Assembly (NCBI GenBank): GCA_017615275.1
Contig: JAGAAO010000034.1
Coordinates: 1 to 64,000, forward strand
Direction: 5' to 3'
Length of the DNA stretch: 64,000 nt
Source: Butyrivibrio sp.
Lineage (GTDB): Bacteria; Bacillota; Clostridia; Lachnospirales; Lachnospiraceae
Of this stretch, positions 1 to 7,499 are shown piece by piece (the first letter of the stretch is position 1; every line of letters begins with the position of its first letter). Under the pieces are notes generated by a model, which saw nothing but the letters and a program-made list of their open reading frames with translations, ran no database searches and was not told the origin of the DNA. Made by a program: the position numbers and the translations under genes.

Positions 1-5
1 AATGA

Positions 6-78
6 TCCTCCTTAGCTCAGTCGGTAGAGCATTCGGCTGTTAACCGAAGTGTCGTTGGTTCGAGTCCGACAGGGGGAG
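6..78 (+). tRNA. tRNA-Asn (anticodon GTT)
   Basis: The acceptor strands TCCTCCT (6-12) and AGGGGGA (71-77) pair, with discriminator G78. The anticodon loop CTGTTAA gives GTT, which reads Asn codons. The T-arm contains the canonical GGTTCGAGTCC. CCA is not encoded. It is the first of three closely spaced tRNAs that probably share one transcript starting upstream of the window. Confidence 0.97.
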
Positions 79-113
79 CTAGAAGTGAAGACTGTAACTA
101 CGGTCTGTAATAT

Positions 114-185
114 GGCTCCGTGGTCAAGCGGTCAAGACATCGCCCTTTCACGGCGGTAACACGAGTTCGATTCTCGTCGGAGTCA
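114..185 (+). tRNA. tRNA-Glu (anticodon TTC)
   Basis: The acceptor GGCTCCG (114-120) pairs with CGGAGTC (178-184), discriminator A185. The anticodon loop CTTTCAC gives TTC (Glu). The T-loop TTCGATT is canonical. CCA is not encoded. It is the second gene of the tRNA cluster. Confidence 0.97.
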
Positions 186-219
186 CTATCGACAATGTGT
201 CGGAAATTTAATAGTGTAT

Positions 220-290
220 GGTGACATAGCCAAGCGGTAAGGCATAGGTCTGCAACACCTTGAGCGGCGGTTCAAATCCGCCTGTCACCT
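220..290 (+). tRNA. tRNA-Cys (anticodon GCA)
   Basis: The acceptor GGTGACA (220-226) pairs with TGTCACC (283-289), discriminator T290 (U73 is the known cysteine identity base). The anticodon loop CTGCAAC gives GCA. CCA is not encoded. It is the last tRNA before the terminator at 294-331. Confidence 0.97.
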
Positions 291-293
291 CTG

Positions 294-331
294 ATCTGTA
301 AGTATTTAATGATACTTACAGATTTTTTTTG
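294..331 (+). terminator. Rho-independent terminator of the tRNA cluster
   Basis: A perfect 12-bp stem (294-305 with 312-323) with a 6-nt loop is followed at once by a run of eight T. Confidence 0.95.
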
Positions 332-401
332 CGCTTTTTTGCGTGCTAATGCGCTCTTGTTGATAATCAGCAAAAATATATTGATAAACGATAAAAATAT
401 A

Positions 402-430
402 TTGACATTCGTGGTGAATGAGATTATTAT
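402..430 (+). promoter_or_regulatory. Sigma-A-type promoter of the 500-3160 gene cluster
   Basis: TTGACA (402-407), a 17-bp spacer and TATTAT (425-430). A 13-bp direct repeat, AAAAATATATTGA, occurs at 372-384 and 393-405, exactly two helical turns (21 bp) apart, and its second copy runs into the -35 box. This looks like a pair of regulator sites. Confidence 0.8.
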
Positions 431-440
431 ACTAATAAAT

Positions 441-459
441 TTATTATTCAGAATAATAA
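441..459. promoter_or_regulatory. Palindromic operator candidate
   Basis: TTATTATTC-a-GAATAATAA is a perfect 9+9 inverted repeat just downstream of the predicted transcription start. It could be an operator for the small HTH protein encoded at 1491-1700 or a leader hairpin. No T-run follows. Confidence 0.45.
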
Positions 460-499
460 TCGGGAGGGGAGATATAAGTTAAAGGATGGAGAAAGAGAA

Positions 500-982
500 A
501 TGGAAAGAGAAAAAACATTACATGTGATACCTTCGTGGGTAGTAACTATTGTAATGATGCTTATGTGTTTATTTTATTTGTTTATGCTATTTATAGAGTT
601 TATGACCTGGCATATTGATTCCCCTTTTAAGGCGGAAATGGCGTGGGAAGCTTCTATGGGATCGGAGATGAGCTTTTGGAGTATGATCCAGGCAGCATTT
701 ATAAGCTATTCAATTATAGGTCTGGCACACATTTTTTCTGTTAAGGAAGTTTGGAAGAAATTTATGAATGTGTCACTTGGTATAATTCATATGCTGTTAT
801 TATTATTGCTTGCACATTATGCTTATCTTAATCTTTATGGAGAATATATTTCATTATTTGGTCCGACACCGCGGAGAATATGTGGAGTGGTGGTTATATA
901 TATAGTGTTTGCCAGTAGCATAGTAACAATGCTTATTCTTATCAAGAACAGGATTGTTTATCGTTTAGACCGTAGATCATAA
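500..982 (+). CDS. Small polytopic membrane protein, DUF4173-like C-terminal module
   Basis: 160 residues with about four hydrophobic segments (roughly residues 10-35, 63-80, 90-112 and 125-150) and a charged C-terminus. The stretch containing SFWSMIQ, and later YISLFGPTPRRI, matches the last 130 residues of the 480-residue protein encoded at 1718-3160 (SFWSLIR, YIALFGITPKRI). The gene is therefore a stand-alone paralogue of that protein's C-terminal half. The tandem signature resembles the DUF4153/DUF4173 membrane family, whose function is unknown. The start ATG follows a purine-rich AAAGGATGGAGAAAGAGAA stretch. It is first in a run of four genes that probably share the promoter at 402-430. 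Confidence 0.75.
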   Translation: MEREKTLHVIPSWVVTIVMMLMCLFYLFMLFIEFMTWHIDSPFKAEMAWEASMGSEMSFWSMIQAAFISYSIIGLAHIFSVKEVWKKFMNVSLGIIHMLLLLLLAHYAYLNLYGEYISLFGPTPRRICGVVVIYIVFASSIVTMLILIKNRIVYRLDRRS

Positions 983-1000
983 GTTGGAGGATTATATAAT

Positions 1001-1480
1001 ATGGATTTCAATAAAAAGAAAGCATATGAAGAGAATGTAAGTATAAAAATTACTAAAGCTTTTATTTTAATACTTGCTGTAGCGGCTGTAGGAATGTGTA
1101 TACTTGGTCCGAAGCTGGTTGGGATGATAATGACCAAAGATTCGCCGATGATTGTCGGAAACGCAAGATTTTTGATATTGCTCATCGGAGGATATATATG
1201 TGCAACAATTCTTTTCGTATTTTTGTTTACATTATATGCGATGGTAAAGCGTATTCAGGAAGGAAAAGTTTTTGTTGCGGAGAATGTCAGCTCGCTTAGC
1301 AAATTAAGTAATCTGGTTCTGGTAGCTTGTATTGTTTCTTTTGTGATCGGAATCACCTGTACTTACATGATTTTTATAATCACTGCGACCACTGCTTTTG
1401 TGACACCTATTATCAGAGTCATCAAGAATGCCTTTGGTAAAGCTGTCGAGATGCAGGATGAGCTTGATTATACAGTGTAA
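1001..1480 (+). CDS. DUF2975-like integral membrane protein
   Basis: 159 residues with four predicted membrane segments (roughly 20-45, 60-82, 100-122 and 125-145). Membrane proteins of this size directly followed by a 65-70 residue YozG-type HTH gene form a common Firmicute pair annotated as DUF2975 plus HTH. That arrangement is seen here, with only 10 nt to the next gene. A ribosome binding site GGAGG lies before the ATG. Function is unknown. The pairing suggests the membrane protein senses a signal or modulates the small regulator. The DUF assignment is by layout and hydrophobicity, not search. Confidence 0.75.
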   Translation: MDFNKKKAYEENVSIKITKAFILILAVAAVGMCILGPKLVGMIMTKDSPMIVGNARFLILLIGGYICATILFVFLFTLYAMVKRIQEGKVFVAENVSSLSKLSNLVLVACIVSFVIGITCTYMIFIITATTAFVTPIIRVIKNAFGKAVEMQDELDYTV

Positions 1481-1490
1481 GGAGGTTGCC

Positions 1491-1700
1491 ATGATCAGAG
1501 TGAATTTAGATGTTGTTATGGCGATGCGTAAGATGGGCTCAGGAGAACTTGCCGAAAAAATTGAACTTACGCCTGCCAATCTTTCAATACTTAAGAATAA
1601 TAAAGCAAAAGCAATCAGATTTTCTACACTGGATGCTTTGTGTAAAGAACTTAACTGCCAGCCTGGAGATGTCTTGGAGTATGTTCCCGACGAGCAGTGA
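1491..1700 (+). CDS. Small XRE/Cro-type HTH regulator (YozG-like)
   Basis: 69 residues, almost entirely a helix-turn-helix domain. The recognisable pattern is GELAEKIELTPANLSILKN, then FSTLDALCKELNCQPGDVLEY, typical of the YozG/Cro-C1 subgroup. The start at 1491 is chosen because AGGAGG sits 6 nt upstream. An upstream in-frame ATG lies inside the preceding gene and has no such signal. It lies between two membrane-protein genes (10-nt gap upstream; a ribosome binding site before the next gene) and is probably co-transcribed. It may act on the palindrome at 441-459. Confidence 0.88.
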   Translation: MIRVNLDVVMAMRKMGSGELAEKIELTPANLSILKNNKAKAIRFSTLDALCKELNCQPGDVLEYVPDEQ

Positions 1701-1717
1701 AATCCGGAGGTTATATT

Positions 1718-3160
1718 ATGGATTCGAATTTAAATACTTATGTTAATAACGTAAATATGCAGAATGCGCAAGTACAGGTCAGACCTGTCGAAGTGATTGA
1801 ACATAAAAAAGTGTACAGAATAGCTGCATGGATAAGCTATTTGATTGGATTCTTTTATTTAAAACATGTAATTATTTCGACATTTAAGTTTGAGGCAGAT
1901 TCAAAGCCTTATATGTTATGGACTTATTTTGTATTTGGAGTTGTTTTTGTAATCGCAACAGAAATATTCTCGCATTTTGCGGGAATGGAATATAAAAAGC
2001 TGAAAGAAGCCAAGAAATCTGTAGTTGAACCGATTGTATTTATCGCATGTATTGCTTTGCAGTCTGTAGCGATCATGATATGGGGATTTCATAAAGAATG
2101 GGAAGTATATCAGTTCCTTTTATGGCATTTCATGATCATATACTATGTTTTGGCGAGAACAGGATGTCTCGCAGCCGGACGAAGCGGACTGCTCTTTTTC
2201 CTCGACGGTATTCAGGGTACGGTAACAGTTCCCTGGTCATATATCTTTTTCAGAACAGAGACTATCTTAAGAAAAGGATGTATGTTTGAACCTAAGCCGG
2301 CTAAGGTTAAAGGTGCAGTAAAGGAGCGCAAAAAGCTTTCTTTAACAACGATTGTGACAGTGGGCATAAGCGTATGTATAGCACTTATAGTTTGCGGTTA
2401 TGCTGTTGTTCAGCTTGCCGCATCATCGGATACATTTAGTAATCTCGGAAGTGCCGTGGTGGAAGTAATTGATAATTTCTTTGAGTCATTATTCAAAGTA
2501 TTTGATGAAGATTTCTTTTACGAAGTGGAAAGTAATATAGGGACATTTTTATTCTCGATTCCAATAAGCTGCTGGCTCTTTGGACTTGTGGGCGGATGTA
2601 TCAGGAAAAAGAAACCTATGTGCTCAGATAAAGAATTTGAAGACTGTACTAAAGATCTTCACTTGTTGCCTTCTTATTCCGCATATATAGTTATCGGAAG
2701 TGTTTGCGTGGTGTATGCTTTGTTCTGCGGAACAGCGGTTTATGATTTTATATTTCACAAAGGATTTTTTGCAGCGACAGCTCACGAGGCATCGGTTCGT
2801 TCGGTGGAAAGTTTCTGGAGTCTGATAAGAGTGGTTGTTATGAACTTTACAGTCGTTGCTGCCTCTTGTCTTTTCTCCAAAAAGGCACTTTGGGAGGAAA
2901 AAGGAACCAGAATACTCGGAACTGTATTGGTAGCGTTTGCACTTATTTTTGCGATTCTTGCTGCCTGCAATCTGTGCGGAGTATATATCGCATTATTCGG
3001 AATCACTCCCAAAAGGATATTGTCTTCGCTTGTGGTATTCAACGCGATCGCATGGTGCATATTGATGCTCATAAGATTTTATAAGAAGATTCCCGCAGCA
3101 CAGATTGGAATTCTTATTGGTGCAATTTCATTTTCTGTTGTAGTATGTTTTAAATTTTAA
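1718..3160 (+). CDS. Large polytopic membrane protein, DUF4153/DUF4173-like
   Basis: 480 residues from the ATG at 1718, preceded by CCGGAGG. An in-frame GTG at 1697 overlaps the previous stop but lacks this spacing. About ten hydrophobic segments are separated by short charged loops. The segment ARTGCLAAGRSGLLFFLDG and the C-terminal YIALFGITPKRI are the features that recall DUF4153/DUF4173 proteins. The N-terminus (about 30 residues, Asn/Gln-rich) is cytoplasmic. Last gene of the cluster, followed by a strong hairpin. Function is unknown. Co-expression with a small HTH regulator suggests a role in envelope sensing or homeostasis. Confidence 0.75.
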   Translation: MDSNLNTYVNNVNMQNAQVQVRPVEVIEHKKVYRIAAWISYLIGFFYLKHVIISTFKFEADSKPYMLWTYFVFGVVFVIATEIFSHFAGMEYKKLKEAKKSVVEPIVFIACIALQSVAIMIWGFHKEWEVYQFLLWHFMIIYYVLARTGCLAAGRSGLLFFLDGIQGTVTVPWSYIFFRTETILRKGCMFEPKPAKVKGAVKERKKLSLTTIVTVGISVCIALIVCGYAVVQLAASSDTFSNLGSAVVEVIDNFFESLFKVFDEDFFYEVESNIGTFLFSIPISCWLFGLVGGCIRKKKPMCSDKEFEDCTKDLHLLPSYSAYIVIGSVCVVYALFCGTAVYDFIFHKGFFAATAHEASVRSVESFWSLIRVVVMNFTVVAASCLFSKKALWEEKGTRILGTVLVAFALIFAILAACNLCGVYIALFGITPKRILSSLVVFNAIAWCILMLIRFYKKIPAAQIGILIGAISFSVVVCFKF

Positions 3161-3175
3161 TAGATTGATCGAAAC

Positions 3176-3220
3176 AAAAGTCTCGCCTTTTTACAAATAG
3201 TAGCAAGGAGAGACTTTTTA
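3176..3220 (+). terminator. Terminator after the membrane-protein cluster
   Basis: AAAAGTCTC (3176-3184) pairs with GAGACTTTT (3210-3218), extended inside by CCTT/AAGG. It ends in a T-run on the plus strand. Confidence 0.8.
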
Positions 3221-3366
3221 CATATTATATGAAAACGTAGGAAATATCTGGTGTCAACGTAATGGCTACATGGAAATTTCGGGAAGTGCCTTGAAGATTT
3301 TTGGCGGATAAGTGATACTTTGATTACACTTGCAGGTGAAATTTTCGAAAGGAGCAATTGGATAAC

Positions 3367-4302
3367 ATGGTCGAATTTGGGGAGCAGTTAAGAAACGCCA
3401 GAGAAAAGAAAGGAATGACGCAGCAGACGCTTGCAGAGCAGTTATATGTGACGAGACAGACTGTTTCGCATTGGGAGCGCGGAGCGAGATTTCCCGATCT
3501 TCTTACTACAAAGAAAATATCTGAAACTCTGGATGTTAGCCTGGACGACCTTTTATCCGGAGAAGATATGAATAAAGTTGTAGAAAAGATACCTGTAATT
3601 GAAGATAAAGCGGTCAATAACATAATGATTGTTTTTTATACGATCGTGATTTTTTCTTTTTTATTATCAATTGTCAATAAAATTTCCATGACACCATGGA
3701 AGACAGCAATGGAGTGGGTTGCCGAAAGTGGTAATTATACTTTAGTATTGCAGGCTGTTTTCACGATACTGCGTATGGGAATTGGAGCGGCAGTTTTTAT
3801 TTATGGTTTGATTCATGCTTATAAGGGAACGCTTTCTCCCAAAAGAATGGGACTGGTCATAGTGGGATATTTCGCCACGATCATTCTGTATTCTTTGATG
3901 AATATTTCAATGTCATTGATGTCAAAGCTTTCAGATAATAGTTTTGTGAGTTACGGAACCGATTATATATATGAGATTTTCTATTGGATTATTCCGGCAG
4001 TCATTGGAATCGTATCGGCGTGTCTGTTTTTTGTTCAGAAAAGAAATGGAGTAATATGGCCTGTTTTTCTCGTATTAATCTCTGTGTGCGAGATATATCA
4101 GTCAGTGGAGAAGAATATAGGAATGTTAAAGAGAGTGCAGCAGTTTAGCATGAGTAATTCAAGGGATAATGCGATTTATAACCCGATGACTTTCGTATTG
4201 TATATGATTCCAACAGTGCTGATAAACGGGTTGATAATTTATCAGGTTATAACACTGTATAGGAAAAGAAAGATAGCAACTGACCTGTCGGGTAATGAAT
4301 AA
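3367..4302 (+). CDS. HTH-XRE regulator fused to a membrane domain
   Basis: 311 residues from the ATG at 3367. A TTG at 3358 is only 3 nt from the GGAG at 3351-3354 and is less likely. Residues 3-60 form an XRE helix-turn-helix (MTQQTLAEQLYVTRQTVSHWERG), in the subgroup that continues with DLLSGED. A polytopic membrane region follows from about residue 85, with six segments. DNA-binding domains tethered to membrane helices are common in Firmicutes and are thought to respond to envelope state. It stands alone between a terminator and a convergent hairpin. Its target is not evident; the promoter regions at 400-460 and 4363 are candidates. Confidence 0.85.
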   Translation: MVEFGEQLRNAREKKGMTQQTLAEQLYVTRQTVSHWERGARFPDLLTTKKISETLDVSLDDLLSGEDMNKVVEKIPVIEDKAVNNIMIVFYTIVIFSFLLSIVNKISMTPWKTAMEWVAESGNYTLVLQAVFTILRMGIGAAVFIYGLIHAYKGTLSPKRMGLVIVGYFATIILYSLMNISMSLMSKLSDNSFVSYGTDYIYEIFYWIIPAVIGIVSACLFFVQKRNGVIWPVFLVLISVCEIYQSVEKNIGMLKRVQQFSMSNSRDNAIYNPMTFVLYMIPTVLINGLIIYQVITLYRKRKIATDLSGNE

Positions 4303-4328
4303 ATAACAGAATACATATTTTAAATTGT

Positions 4329-4360
4329 AAGAGCCACTCGCGGTCTGTGAGTGGTTCTTA
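4329..4360 (+). terminator. Hairpin after the HTH-membrane gene
   Basis: AAGAGCCACTC pairs with GAGTGGTTCTT around the loop GCGGTCTGT. The downstream tract is only moderately T-rich, so this is a weak terminator or attenuator. Confidence 0.55.
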
Positions 4361-4362
4361 TA

Positions 4363-4371
4363 TGTTATAAT
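4363..4371 (+). promoter_or_regulatory. Extended -10 promoter of the S1-domain gene
   Basis: TGTTATAAT (TG-n-TATAAT) lies 33 nt before the start codon. No convincing -35 box is visible. The same TGtTATAAT form occurs before the gene at 31736. Confidence 0.6.
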
Positions 4372-4403
4372 CATAGAGACTAATTTATTTTGGAGGTCGA
4401 GTT

Positions 4404-5312
4404 ATGGCAGAAGAGACAATGAAAGATTATACCAGGGAGATTGAGAACTCCTTCAGAAAGATAAAGGAAGGAGATATTATAGACGGCACGGTTATCGGCG
4501 TGACTGATTCTGAAGTTATTCTTGATATAAAGTATTACACACAGGGAATCATCAAAGCTGAGGAACTTAGCGACGATCCTAAGTTTTCAATCCATAAAGA
4601 TATAAATGTCGGGGATGAAGTATCCGCTACGGTTATATCAACAGATGACGGCGAGGGAAATATTCTTTTATCCAAGAGAAAAGCAAATGAGGTTCTTGCA
4701 TGGGATAAACTGAAGGCGCTCCTTGAGTCGGAAGAATATGTTGATGTTAAGATTTCTGACGCGGTAAAAGGCGGAGCGGTTGCTTTCCTTGAGGGAATAA
4801 GAGGATTTATCCCAGCATCCAAGCTTGACCTCTCATATGTTGAAGAAGCTAACATAAAAGATTATGTGGGAAAAACTGTAAAAGCAAAAGTTATAACCGC
4901 TGATGAAGAGAACGGAAAACTTGTCCTTTCGGCGAAAGATTATCTCAAAGAACAGGCTGACCTCAAGAGAAAAGAAATGATCTCAAATGTGGAAGTTGGG
5001 CTTGTTACAGAGGGAACAGTTGAGAGCATCCAGAACTACGGAGCATTCGTGGATCTTGGAAAGGGAATGAGCGGACTTGTACATATCTCGCAGATCTGCA
5101 ATAACAGGATCGCACATCCTTCTGCAGTTCTTAAAGTCGGACAAAAGGTGAAAGTAAAAGTTATCTCAATTAAGGACGGAAAACTCAGTCTTAGCATGAA
5201 AGCACTTGAAGAAGTGGCAGCTACCGAGATTACTGAGGAAAAGATCGAATATACGAGTGACGGTGATGCAACAACATCACTTGCAGCACTTCTTAAGAAC
5301 GCAGGATTCTGA
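4404..5312 (+). CDS. S1 RNA-binding domain protein (RpsA-like)
   Basis: 302 residues with three S1 (OB-fold) repeats at about 19-92, 106-176 and 195-266, each ending in the typical LLSKR / LVLSAKD / LSLSMKA strand. The third repeat is the best match (GTVESIQNYGAFVDLGKG, GLVHIS). E. coli S1 has six repeats. Short three- or four-repeat forms are normal in Firmicutes, where the protein binds mRNA but is often not a firm ribosome component. GGAGG precedes the ATG. A 32-nt gap separates it from the sirtuin gene, without a terminator, so read-through is likely. Confidence 0.88.
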   Translation: MAEETMKDYTREIENSFRKIKEGDIIDGTVIGVTDSEVILDIKYYTQGIIKAEELSDDPKFSIHKDINVGDEVSATVISTDDGEGNILLSKRKANEVLAWDKLKALLESEEYVDVKISDAVKGGAVAFLEGIRGFIPASKLDLSYVEEANIKDYVGKTVKAKVITADEENGKLVLSAKDYLKEQADLKRKEMISNVEVGLVTEGTVESIQNYGAFVDLGKGMSGLVHISQICNNRIAHPSAVLKVGQKVKVKVISIKDGKLSLSMKALEEVAATEITEEKIEYTSDGDATTSLAALLKNAGF

Positions 5313-5344
5313 TTTCGTGCGTATATAAGATGAAAGGAGATAAT

Positions 5345-6061
5345 ATGGACGAGGCGGTAAAAGAATTAAAAAAATTGATTGACGGTTCGGATAATATTGT
5401 CTTTTTCGGAGGTGCGGGAGTATCGACCGAGAGCGGTGTGCCCGATTTTCGAAGCGAAGACGGTCTCTATCATCAGAAATACAAATATCCTCCTGAGCAG
5501 ATCTTAAGCCATACATTCTATATGAGAATGCCGGAGGAGTTTTTCAGGTTCTATAAGGATAAGCTTCTGATCACGGGTGTAAAGCCGAACAAAGCGCACC
5601 TTAAGCTCGCGGAGCTTGAAAAACAGGGTAAATTGAAAGCAGTTATTACCCAGAATATAGATGGCCTTCATCAGGCCGCGGGCAGCAAAGAAGTTTTGGA
5701 GCTGCATGGAAGCGTGCACAGGAATTACTGCGAAGAATGCGGTAAATTCTATGATTTCGATTTCATGGCACAGGCTGAGGGAGTTCCGAAATGCAGCTGC
5801 GGCGGAAGAATCAAGCCCGATGTGGTTCTGTACGAAGAAGGACTTGATATGGGAGTAATGCAGAGAGCAGTTGATTATATCAGCCACGCAGATGTTCTAA
5901 TAATAGGCGGAACATCGCTTGCGGTATATCCTGCAGCCGGACTTATCGATTATTACAGAGGAAATAAGCTTATTTTGATCAACAAATCGGCAACACCTAG
6001 AGACAGGCAGGCTGATCTTGTTGTACAGGGCCCTATAGGGGAGATTTTGGATCAGATTTAA
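5345..6061 (+). CDS. cobB: NAD-dependent protein deacylase (sirtuin)
   Basis: 238 residues, a normal length for a bacterial sirtuin. It would remove acyl groups from lysines using NAD+, giving nicotinamide and O-acyl-ADP-ribose. Visible motifs are GAG at 23-25 with the PDFRS that follows (NAD binding), QNID at 103-106, the catalytic His121 in LHGS, and the zinc ligands C129, C132, C150 and C152. The Ala/Arg pocket typical of desuccinylases is not obvious. The start at 5345 has AAAGGAG 5 nt upstream. An ATG at 5330 would place that signal inside the gene. The stop overlaps the start of the next gene (TAATG). Confidence 0.95.
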   Translation: MDEAVKELKKLIDGSDNIVFFGGAGVSTESGVPDFRSEDGLYHQKYKYPPEQILSHTFYMRMPEEFFRFYKDKLLITGVKPNKAHLKLAELEKQGKLKAVITQNIDGLHQAAGSKEVLELHGSVHRNYCEECGKFYDFDFMAQAEGVPKCSCGGRIKPDVVLYEEGLDMGVMQRAVDYISHADVLIIGGTSLAVYPAAGLIDYYRGNKLILINKSATPRDRQADLVVQGPIGEILDQI

Positions 6062-6234
6062 TGGATATTCAGGTAGGCAATATAATAAAACTAAAAAAAC
6101 AACATCCTTGTGGTAGCTACGAGTGGGAAGTTCTGCGCATCGGAGCGGACTTTCGTATCAAGTGCACAGGCTGCGGTCATCAGATAATGATATCCAGGAA
6201 AAATGTGGAGAAAAGCATCAAGGGAATACGATAA
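6061..6234 (+). CDS. DUF951 small zinc-ribbon-like protein
   Basis: 57 residues reading MDIQVGNIIKLKKQHPCGS, then WEVLRIGADFRIKCTGCGH, close to the DUF951 family pattern (xVGDIVxLKKxHPCG, FRxKCxGCGH). Cys17, Cys35 and Cys38, with a nearby His, could hold a metal. The start ATG overlaps the cobB stop by one base, which suggests translational coupling. DUF951 genes commonly lie just before rpsF in Firmicutes, as here. Function is unknown; the small basic fold suggests nucleic-acid binding. Confidence 0.9.
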   Translation: MDIQVGNIIKLKKQHPCGSYEWEVLRIGADFRIKCTGCGHQIMISRKNVEKSIKGIR

Positions 6235-6272
6235 AATGCTTGCATTTGGGATAAAGATATGATAGCATATTA

Positions 6273-6318
6273 CTCTGTGATAAATTCCTTGCTACTTGAC
6301 TGATACAAGTAGCCAGAG
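6273..6318 (+). promoter_or_regulatory. Two-stem leader before rpsF, possible S6:S18 autoregulatory site
   Basis: GCTACTTG (6291-6298) pairs with CAAGTAGC (6306-6313). CTCTG (6273-6277) pairs with the adjacent CAGAG (6314-6318), leaving an asymmetric 13-nt loop on the 5' side. S6:S18 leader motifs are known before rpsF in many bacteria, but their characteristic CCG bulge is not clearly present (CC only), so the assignment is tentative. Confidence 0.35.
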
Positions 6319-6341
6319 ACCAAAAGGAGGTAACTAATAGC

Positions 6342-6629
6342 ATGAACAAATACGAATTAGCCGTTGTTGTTAGTGCAAAGATCGAAGACGATGCCAGAAC
6401 AGCAGTCATCGAGAAGGTAAAGAAGACTATCGAGAAGCATGGTGGTCAGATTACTAACATTGATGATTGGGGAAAGAAGAAGCTTGCTTACGAGATCGAG
6501 AAGATGACAGAAGGCTTCTACTATTTCATCCAGTTCGATGGCGAAGCAACAACTCCCGCAGAGATTGAAGCTCGCATGCGTATTATGGACGGCGTCATCA
6601 GATATTTATGCGTTAAGAACGAGGCTTAA
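6342..6629 (+). CDS. rpsF: 30S ribosomal protein S6
   Basis: 95 residues, the standard S6 size. The N-terminal MNKYELAVVVSAKIEDD and the GGQITNIDDWGKKKLAYEI core are typical. S6 binds the central domain of 16S rRNA as a heterodimer with S18, encoded two genes downstream. AAAGGAGG lies before the ATG. It is followed by ssb after 18 nt and rpsR, the conserved rpsF-ssb-rpsR operon. Confidence 0.98.
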   Translation: MNKYELAVVVSAKIEDDARTAVIEKVKKTIEKHGGQITNIDDWGKKKLAYEIEKMTEGFYYFIQFDGEATTPAEIEARMRIMDGVIRYLCVKNEA

Positions 6630-6647
6630 ATAGAAGAGGACGAAAAT

Positions 6648-7103
6648 ATGAACAAAGTTATACTTATGGGACGTTTAACAAGAGACCCCGACGTAAGATA
6701 TTCACAGGGTCAGGAAGCTATGGCAGTAGCAAGATATACACTTGCTGTAGACAGAAGATTTGCAAGAAGAGATCAACAGGATGCTCAGACAGCAGATTTC
6801 ATCGGTATTGTAGCTTTTGGCAAGGCAGGAGAGTTTGCTGAGAAATATTTTAAGAAGGGTACCAAGGTTATCGTAACAGGACGTATCCAGACAGGTAGTT
6901 ATACCAATAAGGATGGCGTTAAGGTATACACAACAGATGTTGTTGCAGAGGATCAGGAATTCGCTGAATCCAAGAATGCATCATCCTCTAACGGAGGATC
7001 ATTTGGAGGCGTTGCTCCATCAAGTGAGCCCGCACCTTCTGCAGCCGGCGACGGCTTCATGAATATTCCCGACGGAATTGACGAGGAGCTGCCGTTCAAT
7101 TAA
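6648..7103 (+). CDS. ssb: Single-stranded DNA-binding protein
   Basis: 151 residues. An N-terminal OB-fold (MNKVILMGRLTRDPDVRYS at the start, VIVTGRIQTGSYTNKDG near residue 85) is followed by a flexible Ser/Gly/Ala/Pro-rich linker (about 112-140) and an acidic tail ending DGIDEELPFN. That tail replaces the usual DDDIPF and has one extra residue after PF. The tail recruits repair and replication proteins. It lies in the rpsF-ssb-rpsR operon and acts on single strands during replication and recombination. Confidence 0.97.
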   Translation: MNKVILMGRLTRDPDVRYSQGQEAMAVARYTLAVDRRFARRDQQDAQTADFIGIVAFGKAGEFAEKYFKKGTKVIVTGRIQTGSYTNKDGVKVYTTDVVAEDQEFAESKNASSSNGGSFGGVAPSSEPAPSAAGDGFMNIPDGIDEELPFN

Positions 7104-7122
7104 TTGAAGGAGGAATATTATA

Positions 7123-7386
7123 ATGGCTTTCACAAAGTCTGATAAATCCGAAGCTCCTATGAGGAGAAAGGGCGGAATGCACAGAAGAAAGAAAGTTTGT
7201 GTATTTTGCGGAAAAGATAACGTAATTGATTATAAGGATACAGCTAAGCTTAAGAAGTTCGTTTCTGAGAGCGGCAAGATCCTTCCCAGAAGAATTACAG
7301 GAAACTGCGCTAAGCACCAGAGAGAGCTTACATCAGCAATCAAGAGAGCAAGACACCTTGCACTTATGCCTTACGTAGCTGAGTAA
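7123..7386 (+). CDS. rpsR: 30S ribosomal protein S18
   Basis: 87 residues, rich in Lys/Arg. The pattern [19 protein letters not shown] carries a CxxC pair, marking a zinc-binding-type S18. The C-terminal [20 protein letters not shown] is the conserved rRNA-binding helix. Partner of S6. AAGGAGG precedes the ATG, and a strong terminator follows. Confidence 0.98.
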   Translation: MAFTKSDKSEAPMRRKGGMHRRKKVCVFCGKDNVIDYKDTAKLKKFVSESGKILPRRITGNCAKHQRELTSAIKRARHLALMPYVAE

Positions 7387-7408
7387 TCGCAGTAAATAAT
7401 GATATTTT

Positions 7409-7448
7409 AAAGACACTTTTTAGAGAAATCTAAGAAGTGTCTTTTTTT
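7409..7448 (+). terminator. Rho-independent terminator of rpsF-ssb-rpsR
   Basis: AAAGACACTT pairs with AAGTGTCTTT, with an inner TAGA/TCTA, followed by seven T. Confidence 0.95.
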
Positions 7449-7499
7449 ATCCTCTGAAACAAGCTATAGTTGTAGTAATAGTTTGGCGGAGGAGCGGAT

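Noticed and set aside
5504-5887. 127-residue minus-strand frame opposite the sirtuin
   Set aside because: It is an antisense shadow. The plus strand carries all sirtuin motifs.
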